This document shows, in pieces, positions 44,237 to 53,012 of a stretch of DNA of 64,000 nucleotides. The stretch is from assembly GCF_022179225.1 (NCBI RefSeq), contig NZ_BPQL01000080.1, positions 1-64,000 of the forward strand, read 5' to 3'. The stretch's first letter is position 1; every line of letters begins with the position of its first letter. Origin of the DNA: Methylobacterium goesingense (lineage in GTDB: Bacteria; Pseudomonadota; Alphaproteobacteria; Rhizobiales; Beijerinckiaceae). The notes under the pieces were generated by a model that saw only the letters and a list, made by a program, of their open reading frames with translations, was not told the DNA's origin and did no database searches. The position numbers and the translations under genes are program-made.

Positions 44237-46000
44237 CTAGGGCGACAGACGCGGCGGCGTCAAGCGTTGATCCGCATGATTCCCGGCAGGTTCTTGTTTC
44301 CCGGAAAGGTCCTGATTCCCGGCAGGTTCCTGACGCGGGGTTCCGAGCCGGAGGAGGATCACCACCGGCACCAGCCCGACGGCGACGATGAGAAGGGCCG
44401 CCACGGTCCCGTCCTCGTAGGTGCCGCGCGCGGCCTCGCCGTAGAGGTGGGTCGCCAGGGTCTCGACGTTGAGGGGGCGCAGCAGCAGGGTCGCGGGCAA
44501 CTCCTTGACGCAGTCGACGAAGACCAGGAGCGCGCCGCTGAGCACCGCCGGCCAGGCCAGGGGAAGCTGGACTCGCCACAGGGTCGCGCCGGGGCCACGC
44601 CCGAGCATCCGCCCGGCATCGGGCAGGCTGCGGGGCACCCGGCCGAGGCCGGCTTCGCAGGTGCCGATGCTGACGGCCAGGAAGCGCACGAGGTAGGCGG
44701 TGACGAGGGCGCCCCCTGTACCGAGCCCGATCAGGGCCGGGGCAACCCCGAAGATCTGCGTCGTACCGGCCGAGAGGGCGCTGTCGGCGAGAGCCAGGGG
44801 CCCGAGGAGGCCGATGGCCAGGATCGCGCCCGGCAGGGCGTAGCCGAGGCTCGCCACCCGGATCAGCGCCTCACCCCAGCAGCGCGGGACGAGGCGCGGG
44901 CCCGCCGCCACCACGAAGCCGATGGCGGCGGCGATCACGGTCGCGACCCCGGCATAGAGCAGGGTATTGCCGATCTCGGGAAGGATCGTCTCGGGCAGGC
45001 CGCTGCGCCGGACCCGGCGGAGCGCGGAGAGCACGAGGTAGCTCGCGGGAATCGCGAAGCCGACGGCCACGGGCACGAGCCCGAGGGCCAGGGCGGCCCC
45101 GGCGCGCAGGCCCGTCAGGCGTTGCCGGGCGAGGCGGCGCGGGCGCTGGGCGCCCCCCGAGAACCCGCGCCCGGCCCGGGCCCAGCGCTCCAGGGCCACC
45201 AGGGCGACGACGGCCACCAGCATGACGAGGGCGATCTGGGCAGCACCCGCGAGGTCCGAGCGGTTGACCCAGGTGGCGTAGACCTGGACCGTGAGGGTGC
45301 GCACCCCGAGGAATTCCGCCGCGCCGATGTCGTTCAGGGCCTCCATCAGGGCCAGACTCGCCCCCAGGGCGATGGCCGGGCGCGCCATCGGCAGGGCGAC
45401 GCGCAGGAAGGTGGCGGAGGGCCGGCGCCCGAGCATCCGCGCCGCCTCGATGAGGTTGGCGGCCTGCATCAGGAACAGCGCCCGCGTCGGCAGGTAGACG
45501 TAGGGGTAGAGCACGAAGCCGAGGAGCAGGATGCAGCCGGGCAGCGAGCGGATCTCGGGCAGCACGAGATCGCGCGGCCGGGTCAGCCCCAGGAGGTCGC
45601 GCAGGGTCGTCTGCACCGGGCCGATCGGGTGCATCAGGTCGAGATACGCGAAGGCGACGATGTAGGTCGGCACCGCCATCGGCAGCAGCAGCCCGGCCTC
45701 CAACAGGCGCCGACCGGGAAATTCGTAGGCCGCCACGAGCCAGGCCGATCCTGCCCCGAGGACCACCACCAGCACGCCGACGCCCGCCAGCAGCAGGGCG
45801 GTGTCGCGCAGGGCCTGCGGCAGCACGTGGGCGACGAGGTGGGGCCACAGCGCCCCACCGGCCCCGATCCCGTCCCCCGCCGCGACCACGAGGGCGACGA
45901 CCGGGCTCAGCACCAGGGCGCAGAGCGCCAGGGCGGCGGCGCTCCAGGCGAGGCCGCGCGGGCGGCCGGTGAGCGGGAGGGCGGGGACGGCCCCGGTCAT
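44237..46000 (-). CDS. fbpB: Ferric iron ABC transporter permease (FbpB type)
   Basis: Fused double permease of the iron(III) importer family. The 587-residue protein carries two copies of the permease domain with about twelve helices. Each has an EAA-type loop: EAARMLGRRPSATFLRVALP in the first half and GRMLGRGPGATLWRVQLP in the second. The duplication, length and the neighbouring FbpA-like and FbpC-like genes indicate Fbp/Sfu-type ferric uptake. The last 25 residues are an unusual polar tail built from a short repeat (QEPAGNQDLSGK), encoded by the tandem 18-bp repeat. It begins 45 bases after fbpA ends. Confidence 0.92.
   Translation of the reverse strand: MTGAVPALPLTGRPRGLAWSAAALALCALVLSPVVALVVAAGDGIGAGGALWPHLVAHVLPQALRDTALLLAGVGVLVVVLGAGSAWLVAAYEFPGRRLLEAGLLLPMAVPTYIVAFAYLDLMHPIGPVQTTLRDLLGLTRPRDLVLPEIRSLPGCILLLGFVLYPYVYLPTRALFLMQAANLIEAARMLGRRPSATFLRVALPMARPAIALGASLALMEALNDIGAAEFLGVRTLTVQVYATWVNRSDLAGAAQIALVMLVAVVALVALERWARAGRGFSGGAQRPRRLARQRLTGLRAGAALALGLVPVAVGFAIPASYLVLSALRRVRRSGLPETILPEIGNTLLYAGVATVIAAAIGFVVAAGPRLVPRCWGEALIRVASLGYALPGAILAIGLLGPLALADSALSAGTTQIFGVAPALIGLGTGGALVTAYLVRFLAVSIGTCEAGLGRVPRSLPDAGRMLGRGPGATLWRVQLPLAWPAVLSGALLVFVDCVKELPATLLLRPLNVETLATHLYGEAARGTYEDGTVAALLIVAVGLVPVVILLRLGTPRQEPAGNQDLSGKQEPAGNHADQRLTPPRLSP
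44279..44332. repeat. Three tandem 18-bp repeats in the fbpB 3' end
   Basis: Units 44279-44296, 44297-44314 and 44315-44332 share the pattern ATTCCCGGCAGGTTCCTG with two to five differences. In the permease frame they encode six-residue units of the type QEPAGN/QDLSGK. The period is a multiple of three, so copy changes keep the frame. Confidence 0.85.
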
Positions 46001-46045
46001 GCTGGTCTCAAATGCGTTTTCCGATGACCGGGTCGTGGGCAGCCC

Positions 46046-47068
46046 TCAGTTGTCGAAGCCCACCGTGTCGAGGAGGAGGCTCGCCGCCTTGCGGTTGCGG
46101 GCGATTTCCACCAACGGCACGGCGTCGATCGTCAGCGGTCCCAGCTCCGTGAGCAGCGGGTCGATCGGCGCGCCGGCCTTCACCGGGTACTCGTAATCCG
46201 CCTTGGCGTAGAGCCCCTGGGCCTCGTCGGAGACGAGGTATTCGAGGAGCTTGACCGCCTCGTCGCGGTTGGGGGCGTTCTTGGCCACCACCGCGCCGGA
46301 GATGTTCACGTGGGTTCCGCCGCCCGCGAAAGTCGGCATCACCACCTTGATGCCCGCGCCCCATTTCTGCTGCTCGGGGCCGCCGCGGCCGGAGCGCATC
46401 AGGCCGACGTAATAGGAATTGCCGAGGCCGATCTCGCAAGTGTCGGCGAGGATGTCGCGGGCGACGTCACGGTCGCCGCCGGCGGGCTTGCGGGCGAGGT
46501 TGGCCTTCAGGGCCCGCAGCCAGGCCTCGGTCTTCTCCGGGCCGTGCTTGACGAGGTGGTGGGCGATGAGCGCCGTGTTGTAGGGGTGCTGGCCCGAGCG
46601 CAGGCAGAGGCCACCCTTCCACTTCGGGTCGGCCAATCCCTCGTAGGTGATGGCCTTGAGGTCGGCGAGGTCCTTGTCGGCGTAGAGCACGCGGGCCCGC
46701 ATGGAGAGGGCGAACCAGCGCCCCTCGGCATCGCGCAGGGTCGCGGGCACCGCCGCCTCCAGCACACCCGAGCGTACCGGCTGGGCGAGGTCGCGGTCGA
46801 CGAGCTCGATGAGGTTGCCGACGTCGACGGTCATCAGCACGTCGGCTTTCGCCCGGGCGCCCTCGGCCGCCACGCGCTCGGCGAGCCCCTTCTCGACGAA
46901 AACGGTGTTGACGGTGACGCCGCTCTTGGCGGTGAAGGCGTCGAGCAGGGGCCGGATCAGGCCGGGCTCACGGGTGGTGTAGAGGTTCACTTCGGCCGCC
47001 GACGCCGTCCCGATGAGGGCGGCCAGCGCGAGCCCCGCGAACCCGATTGCCTTGATCCCAACCGCCAT
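46046..47068 (-). CDS. fbpA: Ferric iron-binding periplasmic protein (FbpA type)
   Basis: Captures Fe3+ in the periplasm. The 340-residue protein has a signal peptide (cleavage after SAA near residue 25), then EVNLYTTREPGLIRPLL and DVLMTVDVGNLIEL. The paired tyrosines in IGLGNSYYVGL (Tyr219, Tyr220) ligate iron in this family. A candidate Irr box lies 80 bases upstream, supporting an iron function. It precedes fbpB on the same strand. Confidence 0.93.
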   Translation of the reverse strand: MAVGIKAIGFAGLALAALIGTASAAEVNLYTTREPGLIRPLLDAFTAKSGVTVNTVFVEKGLAERVAAEGARAKADVLMTVDVGNLIELVDRDLAQPVRSGVLEAAVPATLRDAEGRWFALSMRARVLYADKDLADLKAITYEGLADPKWKGGLCLRSGQHPYNTALIAHHLVKHGPEKTEAWLRALKANLARKPAGGDRDVARDILADTCEIGLGNSYYVGLMRSGRGGPEQQKWGAGIKVVMPTFAGGGTHVNISGAVVAKNAPNRDEAVKLLEYLVSDEAQGLYAKADYEYPVKAGAPIDPLLTELGPLTIDAVPLVEIARNRKAASLLLDTVGFDN

Positions 47069-47147
47069 GGCGCCGACACCCTTTCGTCAAAACGTGGCGG
47101 GTGTTCAGAAGCATCGGCGAGGAAAACACAAGCACGATGTTTTGGAC

Positions 47148-47163
47148 TTAAAACAATTCGAAA
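47148..47163 (-). promoter_or_regulatory. Candidate Irr box (ICE) upstream of fbpA
   Basis: TTAAAA-CAA-TTCGAA: each half differs by one base from the ICE halves TTAGAA and TTCTAA, with the three-base spacer CAA. The spacer and layout equal the element upstream of bfd at 20209. It sits in the AT-rich 138-base gap between the end of the ATPase gene and fbpA, so it could give fbpA-fbpB its own iron-responsive promoter. Confidence 0.5.
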
Positions 47164-47206
47164 CTATTGCTCCGGGTCGAACTGAAGCTCGCCCCGGGCC
47201 TGTGTT

Positions 47207-48298
47207 TTAATCCGCCTCGCTCGCAAAAATAAAACCGTGCGCCGGGTCGAGGCTCAGGCCGACCGTATCCCCAGGCTCACGCGGGTCGTCCGCCGGCACG
47301 GGCAGGCGCAGGGGCTCGGGCACGCCCTCCGCCGACACGGTGAGGAGAGCGGCGGCCCCGAGGAAGCGGCGCGCCCGCACCACGGCCCTGAGGGACGCCC
47401 CCGGCGCGCCGAGACGGATGGCTTCCGGGCGCAGGCACAGAGTGACGGCGGCGCCCTCGGCATGGCCCGGCGCGGGGACCGGGCCGAACGGCGTCGCCAG
47501 GATGCCGGCGCGGCAGGTCCCGCCGATCTCGACGAGGTCGCCGAAGAAGCGGGCGGCGAAGCGCGTCGCGGGATGACGATACAGCTCCGGCCCGGTGCCG
47601 ACCTGCACGATGCGCCCCCGCCGCATCAGGGCGATGCGGTCGGCGAAGCCCAGGGCCTCCTCGGGGTCGTGGGTGACGAGGAGCGTGGTGGCGCCGCTGG
47701 CGCGCAGGACCGCCAGGGTGTCGTCGCGGACCTGGTCGCGGGTGCGCCGGTCGAGATTCGAGAACGGCTCGTCGAGGAGGAGGACGCGCGGCCCCGGGGC
47801 CAGGGCGCGGGCCAGCGCCACGCGCTGGCTCTCGCCGCCCGAGAGCGTGCCGGGATAACTCCTGGCCCGGTCGGCGAGGCCGACCTGTTCCAGCCGCGCC
47901 TGCGCGATGGCGCGGGCCTCGGCGGCGGATCTGCCCTGGAGGCTTTTGCCATGGAGGCCGAAGCGCACGTTCTCCGCCACCGTGAGATGGGGGAACAGGG
48001 CGTAGTCCTGGAACATCAACCCAACGCCGCGCGCCTCGGGGGCGACGCCGCGGCCGTCCTCGCTCACCAGGGTGCCGTCGAGGCGGATCGTGCCGGTCTC
48101 CGGCTGCTCCAGCCCGGCGATGGCCCGCAGGAGCGTGCTCTTGCCACAGCCGGAATCACCCAGCAGCGCGAGGATCTCGCCGGGCCGGACCTGGAGCGAG
48201 ACATCCGCGAGCGCCCGCACTGCGCCGAAGCGCAGCCCGATCCCGCGCAGGTCGAGGCGCGGCGGTACGTCGGCTGAGGGCTCGGCGGGATGGGTCAT
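47207..48298 (-). CDS. fbpC: Ferric iron ABC transporter ATP-binding protein (FbpC type)
   Basis: Energises the importer. The 363-residue protein has Walker A LLGDSGCGKSTLLRAIAG, Q-loop LMFQDYALFPHLTV, signature LSGGESQRVALARAL, Walker B VLLLDEPFSNLD and the H-loop VTHDPEEALGFAD. A C-terminal TOBE-like domain is present (LCLRPEAIRLGAPGA). It is encoded upstream of fbpA-fbpB on the same strand, an order with ATPase first that differs from the usual fbpABC, and is separated from fbpA by the Irr-box region. Confidence 0.9.
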   Translation of the reverse strand: MTHPAEPSADVPPRLDLRGIGLRFGAVRALADVSLQVRPGEILALLGDSGCGKSTLLRAIAGLEQPETGTIRLDGTLVSEDGRGVAPEARGVGLMFQDYALFPHLTVAENVRFGLHGKSLQGRSAAEARAIAQARLEQVGLADRARSYPGTLSGGESQRVALARALAPGPRVLLLDEPFSNLDRRTRDQVRDDTLAVLRASGATTLLVTHDPEEALGFADRIALMRRGRIVQVGTGPELYRHPATRFAARFFGDLVEIGGTCRAGILATPFGPVPAPGHAEGAAVTLCLRPEAIRLGAPGASLRAVVRARRFLGAAALLTVSAEGVPEPLRLPVPADDPREPGDTVGLSLDPAHGFIFASEAD

Positions 48299-48426
48299 CG
48301 GATCCGGGGCGGTGCGGGGTTGCGCTGCTTAGAAGCCAATGCGCCCCAGAGGCAATCTGCGAGCACCATCGCGTTGACGTCCAGTTGCACCTATATTCCG
48401 GTTATGTTCCGTCAAAGCCCCGACCG

Positions 48427-50682
48427 ATGCCCTGCGTCGCCGAGATCCTGATCCCGCTGGCGCTGGATAGCGCCTACAGCTACGCCGTGCCGGCCGGGCT
48501 CGACCTTTCGGTCGGCGAGGTGGTGCAGATCCCCCTCGGGCCGCGCGAGACCGTGGGGGTGGTCTGGGGCGTGCGCCAGAGCCCCGGCGGCTCGAACCTG
48601 CGCCCGGTCACCGGCCGGATCGACGTGCCGGCCCTGCCCGATGCGCTCCGCGAACTCGTGGACTGGCTTGCCCGCTACACCCTGGCGCCGAAGGGCTCGG
48701 CTTTGGCCATGGCTCTGCGCCTGCCCGACGAGGCGGCCCTCACGGAGACGATCCGGGTCGGCGTCCGCGCCTCCGGCAAGGCCCCGGCCCGGCCGACGGC
48801 CGCGCGCACCAAGGTCTTGGCCGTGGCGGCCGACGGGGCGATGCGGGGCAAGAGTGCCCTGGCCAAGGAAGCGGGCGTTTCCTTGAGCGTCGTGGACGGC
48901 CTCATCGACGACGGCGCCCTCGAGGCGGTGGCCCTGGCGCCGGAGCCCGTCGCCCAGCCGCCGGACCCGGACCACGCCCGCGTGCCCCTGTCGGAGGCGC
49001 AGGAGGCGGCGGTGCGGGAACTCGTCGCGCTGATGAACCCCGCCCCCGACGCGCCGCCGCCCACGGACGCCATCGGCGACCCTCTGCCGGCAGCCGCCGC
49101 CGACGGCAAGGTGCCGCCGCCGGGGGCCGAGGCGAAGGCGCCCACGGTGCTGCTGGAGGGCGTCACCGGCTCGGGCAAGACGGAGGTGTATTTCGAGGCG
49201 GTGGCCGATTGCGTCCGCCGCGGCCACCAGGCGCTGATCCTGATGCCAGAGATCGCGCTGACCGCGCAGTTCCTCGACCGGTTCGCCGAGCGCTTCGGCG
49301 CGCGCCCGGCGGCTTGGCACTCGGGCGTGGGCGGCAAGCGCCGCGAGCGCATCCGCGCCGGGGTGACGGCGGGTGAGATCGCCGTGGTGGTGGGCGCGCG
49401 CTCGGCCCTATTCCTGCCCTTCGCGGATCTCGGCCTCATCGTCGTCGACGAGGAGCACGAGGCCGCCTACAAGCAGGAGGACGGGGTGCATTACCACGCC
49501 CGCGACATGGCGGTGGTACGCGGGCGGATCGAGAACTGCCCGGTGGTGCTGGCCTCCGCGACGCCCTCCATCGAGACCCGGGTCAATGCCGAGCGCGGGC
49601 GCTACCGGCGCATCGCCCTGCCGGAGCGCTTCGGGGGGCGGCGCCTGCCCGACATCGCCGCCATCGACATGCGCGCGGACAAGCCTGAGCGCGGGCGCTT
49701 CATCGCCCCGGCCCTGGTGGCGGCCGTGCGGGAGACCGTGACTTCGGGCGACCAGGCGCTCCTCTTCCTCAACCGGCGGGGCTATGCACCGCTCACCCTG
49801 TGCCGGGCCTGCGGCCACCGCTACCAGTGCCGCAACTGCTCGACCTGGCTGGTGGAGCACCGCTTCCGCCGGGCGCTCGTCTGCCACCAGTGCGGCTACG
49901 CGGAACGGCGCCCGGAATCCTGCTCGGAATGCGGCACCTTCGACAACCTCACACCCTGCGGCCCCGGAGTGGAGCGCATCGCCGAGGAGGTGGCCGAGCT
50001 CTTCCCGGACAAGCGCGTCATCGTGCTGTCGAGCGACTTCCCCGGCGGAGCCGAGCGCCTGCGGGCCGAACTCCAGACCGTAGCGGAGGGCGGCTGCGAC
50101 ATCGTCATCGGCACGCAGCTCGTCGCCAAGGGCCACAACTTCCCGCACCTCACCCTGGTGGGCGTTCTCGACGCCGATATCGGCTTGACCTCCGGGGATC
50201 CCCGCGCGGCCGAGCGCACCTTCCAGCTGCTGCAACAGGTGACCGGCCGGGCCGGGCGCGGCGAGAAGCCGGGGCGCGCCCTGCTCCAGACCTACCAGCC
50301 TGATCATCCGGTGATCGCCGCGCTGCTCTCGGGCGATTCGGAGCGCTTCTACGAGGAGGAGATCGGCGCCCGGGAGGCCGCGGGCCTGCCGCCCTTCGGG
50401 CGCTTGGCCGCCCTCATCGTCTCGGCGAACGAGCGCGAGGTCGCAGAGGCCCACGGGCAGGCGCTGGCCCGGGCCGCCGAGCCGCCCGACGGCGTGATGG
50501 TGCTCGGCCCGGCCGAGGCGCCCCTGGCGCTGATCCGCGGCCGCTACCGGTTCCGACTGCTGGTGAAGACCGAGCGGTCCATCGACCTGCAGACCTACCT
50601 GCGGGCGTGGCTGGCGCGCGGCCCGAAGATTCGCGGCAACGTGAAGGTCGCCATCGACGTGGACCCGCAGAGTTTCCTATAA
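48427..50682 (+). CDS. priA: Primosomal replication restart helicase PriA
   Basis: 3'-5' helicase that restarts stalled forks. The 751-residue protein has an N-terminal DNA-binding domain (MPCVAEILIPLALDSAYSYA), Walker A VTGSGKTEVYFEA, and DEEHEAAYKQEDGVHYHARD (motif II, DEEH). The zinc-binding region has eight cysteines (CRACGHRYQCRNCS; CHQCGYAERRPESCSECG), followed by GTQLVAKGHNFPHLTLVGVL and QVTGRAGRGEKPG (motifs V, VI). A 40-residue Pro/Ala-rich insert before Walker A is longer than in E. coli. ATG 48427 was chosen over an upstream ATG that adds residues without homology. Confidence 0.95.
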   Translation: MPCVAEILIPLALDSAYSYAVPAGLDLSVGEVVQIPLGPRETVGVVWGVRQSPGGSNLRPVTGRIDVPALPDALRELVDWLARYTLAPKGSALAMALRLPDEAALTETIRVGVRASGKAPARPTAARTKVLAVAADGAMRGKSALAKEAGVSLSVVDGLIDDGALEAVALAPEPVAQPPDPDHARVPLSEAQEAAVRELVALMNPAPDAPPPTDAIGDPLPAAAADGKVPPPGAEAKAPTVLLEGVTGSGKTEVYFEAVADCVRRGHQALILMPEIALTAQFLDRFAERFGARPAAWHSGVGGKRRERIRAGVTAGEIAVVVGARSALFLPFADLGLIVVDEEHEAAYKQEDGVHYHARDMAVVRGRIENCPVVLASATPSIETRVNAERGRYRRIALPERFGGRRLPDIAAIDMRADKPERGRFIAPALVAAVRETVTSGDQALLFLNRRGYAPLTLCRACGHRYQCRNCSTWLVEHRFRRALVCHQCGYAERRPESCSECGTFDNLTPCGPGVERIAEEVAELFPDKRVIVLSSDFPGGAERLRAELQTVAEGGCDIVIGTQLVAKGHNFPHLTLVGVLDADIGLTSGDPRAAERTFQLLQQVTGRAGRGEKPGRALLQTYQPDHPVIAALLSGDSERFYEEEIGAREAAGLPPFGRLAALIVSANEREVAEAHGQALARAAEPPDGVMVLGPAEAPLALIRGRYRFRLLVKTERSIDLQTYLRAWLARGPKIRGNVKVAIDVDPQSFL

Positions 50683-50735
50683 CGCTGGCACGACGTTCGC
50701 TCGGGTCGCGTTCGACCCCCTGAGGAGTGCCCCAC

Positions 50736-51095
50736 GTGCTGACCTACACCAAGAAGCCGGATTCGAGCGTCGCCGAGATTGTGGTCGACGGCCAGATCAC
50801 CGATGCCGAGATGAACACCGTCATCACCGCCATGCAGGCCGACCTCGACAAGGGCGGCAAGCTCAAGCTCCTGGAGGACGTGCGCGATTTCAAGGGCATG
50901 GAGCCGGCCGCCTTCTTCAAGGACCCACGCTTCGGCCTCGCCATGATGAAGGGCGTCAGCCACGTCGCCCTGGTGACGGACGCGTCCTGGCTGCGGATGA
51001 TCGCCGACACCTTCGGCAAGGTCTCGCCCGCCCAGATCAAGACCTTCGACCGCGCGCATATCGACGAAGCGCGCAAGTGGCTCGCAGCCGCCTGA
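50736..51095 (+). CDS. SpoIIAA-like (STAS-fold) protein
   Basis: The 119-residue protein belongs to the SpoIIAA-like family (PF11964), small cytoplasmic STAS-fold proteins of unknown role. Visible segments: VAEIVVDGQITDAEMNTVIT, LKLLEDVRDFKGMEP, VSHVALVTDASWLRMIADTF and FDRAHIDEARKWLAA. GTG 50736 was chosen because GAGGA (50722-50726) sits nine bases upstream; GTG 50727 would be too close to it. Confidence 0.85.
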   Translation: MLTYTKKPDSSVAEIVVDGQITDAEMNTVITAMQADLDKGGKLKLLEDVRDFKGMEPAAFFKDPRFGLAMMKGVSHVALVTDASWLRMIADTFGKVSPAQIKTFDRAHIDEARKWLAAA

Positions 51096-51113
51096 GCCAA
51101 AGCGGCCGCCTGA

Positions 51114-51149
51114 CCGAAGACGGAACCCCGTCGGGGTTCCGGACTTCGG
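51114..51149. terminator. Long bipartite hairpin between converging genes
   Basis: CCGAAG (51114-51119) pairs with CTTCGG (51144-51149), and inside it CGGAACCCC (51121-51129) pairs with GGGGTTCCG (51133-51141) around a three-base loop. This gives a nearly continuous 15-bp stem. It lies between a plus-strand and a minus-strand stop. Confidence 0.85.
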
Positions 51150-51151
51150 CG

Positions 51152-51547
51152 CTACTCCGCCTGGGCGGTCCGCGTCGTCTGGCGCCGGGCCGTCCAGCGC
51201 CCCGAGCACAGGGACGACACCTTCCAGGTGCCGCCGCCGGTCTGGGCCTGGAGACGACCCGAGACCGCGCCGGAGGCGGTACCGTTCGAGACGTTGAGAC
51301 CCACCGTGCCGTCCGGCCCGACGCGTCCGTTCAGGGTGGCGCCGGCCGACGCGGAGGTGAGGCGCACCTGCCCCTCCTGCACCGAGACCGCGTAGGTGTA
51401 GCGGCTGTCGCAGACCATCCCGCTCTCGGTGACGAGTTCCACCGACCAAGCCCCGTTGAAGTTTCCACCGTCACGGGCGGCGGCCGGGATCATCGCGGGC
51501 GAGGATAGGCCGGCTCCGAGCGCCAGAACCACCGCAACTTTGGACAT
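51152..51547 (-). CDS. Hypothetical exported beta-rich protein
   Basis: The 131-residue product has a leader (MSKVAVVLALGAGLSSPAMI, cleavage after AAA) and a beta-rich mature domain: GGNFNGAWSVELVTESGMVC, YAVSVQEGQVRLTSASAGAT, then GLNVSNGTASGAVSGRL and GGGTWKVSSLCSGRWTARRQ. Two cysteines (MVCD, SLCSG) may form a disulfide. The pattern of an initial W-S-V-E strand and final G-x-W strand recalls small secreted proteins common in Methylobacterium and Bradyrhizobium, of unknown function. Confidence 0.8.
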   Translation of the reverse strand: MSKVAVVLALGAGLSSPAMIPAAARDGGNFNGAWSVELVTESGMVCDSRYTYAVSVQEGQVRLTSASAGATLNGRVGPDGTVGLNVSNGTASGAVSGRLQAQTGGGTWKVSSLCSGRWTARRQTTRTAQAE

Positions 51548-51745
51548 GCATCATCCTTCGGCAAACAGCGTCCGTCGCAGCCGCGCCCGCAGGGCGGCGC
51601 AACGGCTTCTCAAGCAGACGATCGAGTGAGAGTGCGACGAGCATACCCGCCGAAGCGGCAGGATTGTGACAGGCACCCACAATCGAACGTCGAAACTTAT
51701 TGCCGAAGGCGTCTGAACGGGCCATGACCAGGCCGAAGCTTGGCG

Positions 51746-52741
51746 TTACCGATCGTAATACGCTTGCAATGCTTGGCGGTCGCGGGTGATGGGCAGTGCC
51801 AGCAGCGCCAGAACCCTCGCTTTGTCGGGCGTGAGATCGTCGGCGAAGACCGCGCCGGCAGCCCGCAGCGTGCCACCGCCGCCCTTGAAACCGTAGACCG
51901 GGAGCGCCCGGCCGTGCGGAACCTGGCTCGCCACCACGATCGTGACGCCGGCCGCAATCGCCTCCACCACCGCGTCGTAGAGGGCTTCGTTGACGTTGCC
52001 GAAGCCATAGGCGGCGATCACCACGCCCTCGGCGCCGTCCGCGACCGCGTGGCGGAGCTGGCGACCGTCGCTGCCGGCCGCCATCGCCACGAGGTCGACC
52101 CGGGCAAGCCGGTCGGGCAGCGGCAGGGTCTGGCGGCGCAGGGACTTCCGGGCGAAGACCACCCGGTCCTCGTCGATATGGCCGAGGAAGCCGGCCTCGC
52201 CGGAATTGAAGGTCTCGACGTTGTTGGTGTGAGACTTCCGCACCTCGCGGGCGGCGTTGATGTTGTGGTTGAGCGTTACCGTGACGCCCAACCCCCGCAG
52301 GTCTTCGCGCGCGCCCTGGGCCAGGATCTGCCGGACCGCGTTGAGCAGGTTGCGCGCGCCGTCCGCATCCGCCTCGGAGGCGTTGCGCTGGGCGCCCACT
52401 ACCACCACCGGCTTGTCGCTCGCGAGCGTCAAGTCCAGGAAATAGGCGGTCTGGTCCAGGGTGTCGGTGCCGTGCAGGACGATGGCGCCCGCGATCTCCG
52501 GCCGCGCGAGCAGGCCCGCCACCGCGCGGCTGAGATCAGGCCACAGGGCCGGGCCCAGATAGGCGCTCGGCACGTTGGCGAATTCCAGCACCTCGATCCG
52601 CGCAAGGTCGGACAGGCGCGGCACCGCGGCGACGAGGTCGGCCCCCGTCAGGGCGGGAACCGGCGCGCCCGTGATGGGATCGTGCTTCATCGCGATGGTG
52701 CCGCCGGTGGCGACGATGGCGATGGTCGGTCGATCGGACAT
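51746..52741 (-). CDS. L-asparaginase family protein
   Basis: Hydrolyses asparagine to aspartate and ammonia. The 331-residue protein has the first catalytic threonine motif IVATGGTIAMKHD, the second motif GAIVLHGTDTLDQTAYFLDL with Thr-Asp and a conserved Lys later, and the AYGFGNVNEALYDAVVEAIA C-terminal domain. It has no signal peptide, so it is likely a cytoplasmic type I enzyme. ATG 52741 gives MSDRPTIAIVATGG. It is probably the last gene of the CnoX-LON-Trm112-asparaginase series, 14 bases after the Trm112-like stop. Confidence 0.9.
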   Translation of the reverse strand: MSDRPTIAIVATGGTIAMKHDPITGAPVPALTGADLVAAVPRLSDLARIEVLEFANVPSAYLGPALWPDLSRAVAGLLARPEIAGAIVLHGTDTLDQTAYFLDLTLASDKPVVVVGAQRNASEADADGARNLLNAVRQILAQGAREDLRGLGVTVTLNHNINAAREVRKSHTNNVETFNSGEAGFLGHIDEDRVVFARKSLRRQTLPLPDRLARVDLVAMAAGSDGRQLRHAVADGAEGVVIAAYGFGNVNEALYDAVVEAIAAGVTIVVASQVPHGRALPVYGFKGGGGTLRAAGAVFADDLTPDKARVLALLALPITRDRQALQAYYDR

Positions 52742-52755
52742 GCCGCGGAGGCCGC

Positions 52756-52962
52756 TCAATCGGTCAGCGCGCGCGCCTCTTCCGGCAGCATGATCGGGAT
52801 GCCGTCCCGGATCGGATAGGCGAGGCGGGCGGAGCGGCTCACCAGTTCCTGCCGGGCGGCGTCGTACTCGAGGGTGTCCTTCGTCAGCGGACAGACGAGA
52901 AGCTCGAGGAGCTTGGGGTCGACGCGGGTGGCCTCGACGGGGCTCGGGGTGTCATCGGCCAT
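52756..52962 (-). CDS. Trm112/UPF0434-family protein
   Basis: The 68-residue product begins with a polar start ([15 protein letters not shown]) and has the family core [40 protein letters not shown] and LPEEAR. Eukaryotic Trm112 activates several methyltransferases; the bacterial role is uncertain. Only one cysteine (VCPLTK) remains, so zinc binding as in four-cysteine members is not possible. Encoded just after the LON-domain gene, an association common in alphaproteobacteria. Confidence 0.88.
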   Translation of the reverse strand: MADDTPSPVEATRVDPKLLELLVCPLTKDTLEYDAARQELVSRSARLAYPIRDGIPIMLPEEARALTD

Positions 52963-52974
52963 GGGGGTGTCCTT

Positions 52975-53012
52975 CCGTATCGAAAAACTACTGCCGTATC
53001 GAAAAACTACTG
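52975..53012. repeat. Perfect 19-bp tandem duplication at the end of the LON-domain gene
   Basis: CCGTATCGAAAAACTACTG occurs at 52975-52993 and again at 52994-53012. The second copy includes the TAG stop of the LON-domain gene (53007-53009). The first copy lies in the gap before the Trm112-like gene, so duplication lengthened the spacer by 19 bases. Confidence 0.9.

Noticed and set aside
50686-50700. Sigma-54-like sequence TGGCAC-N5-TCGC before the SpoIIAA-like gene
   Set aside because: One mismatch in the -12 element, position overlapping the end of priA, and no enhancer-like site or sigma-54-type gene context; one such match in 64 kb is expected by chance.
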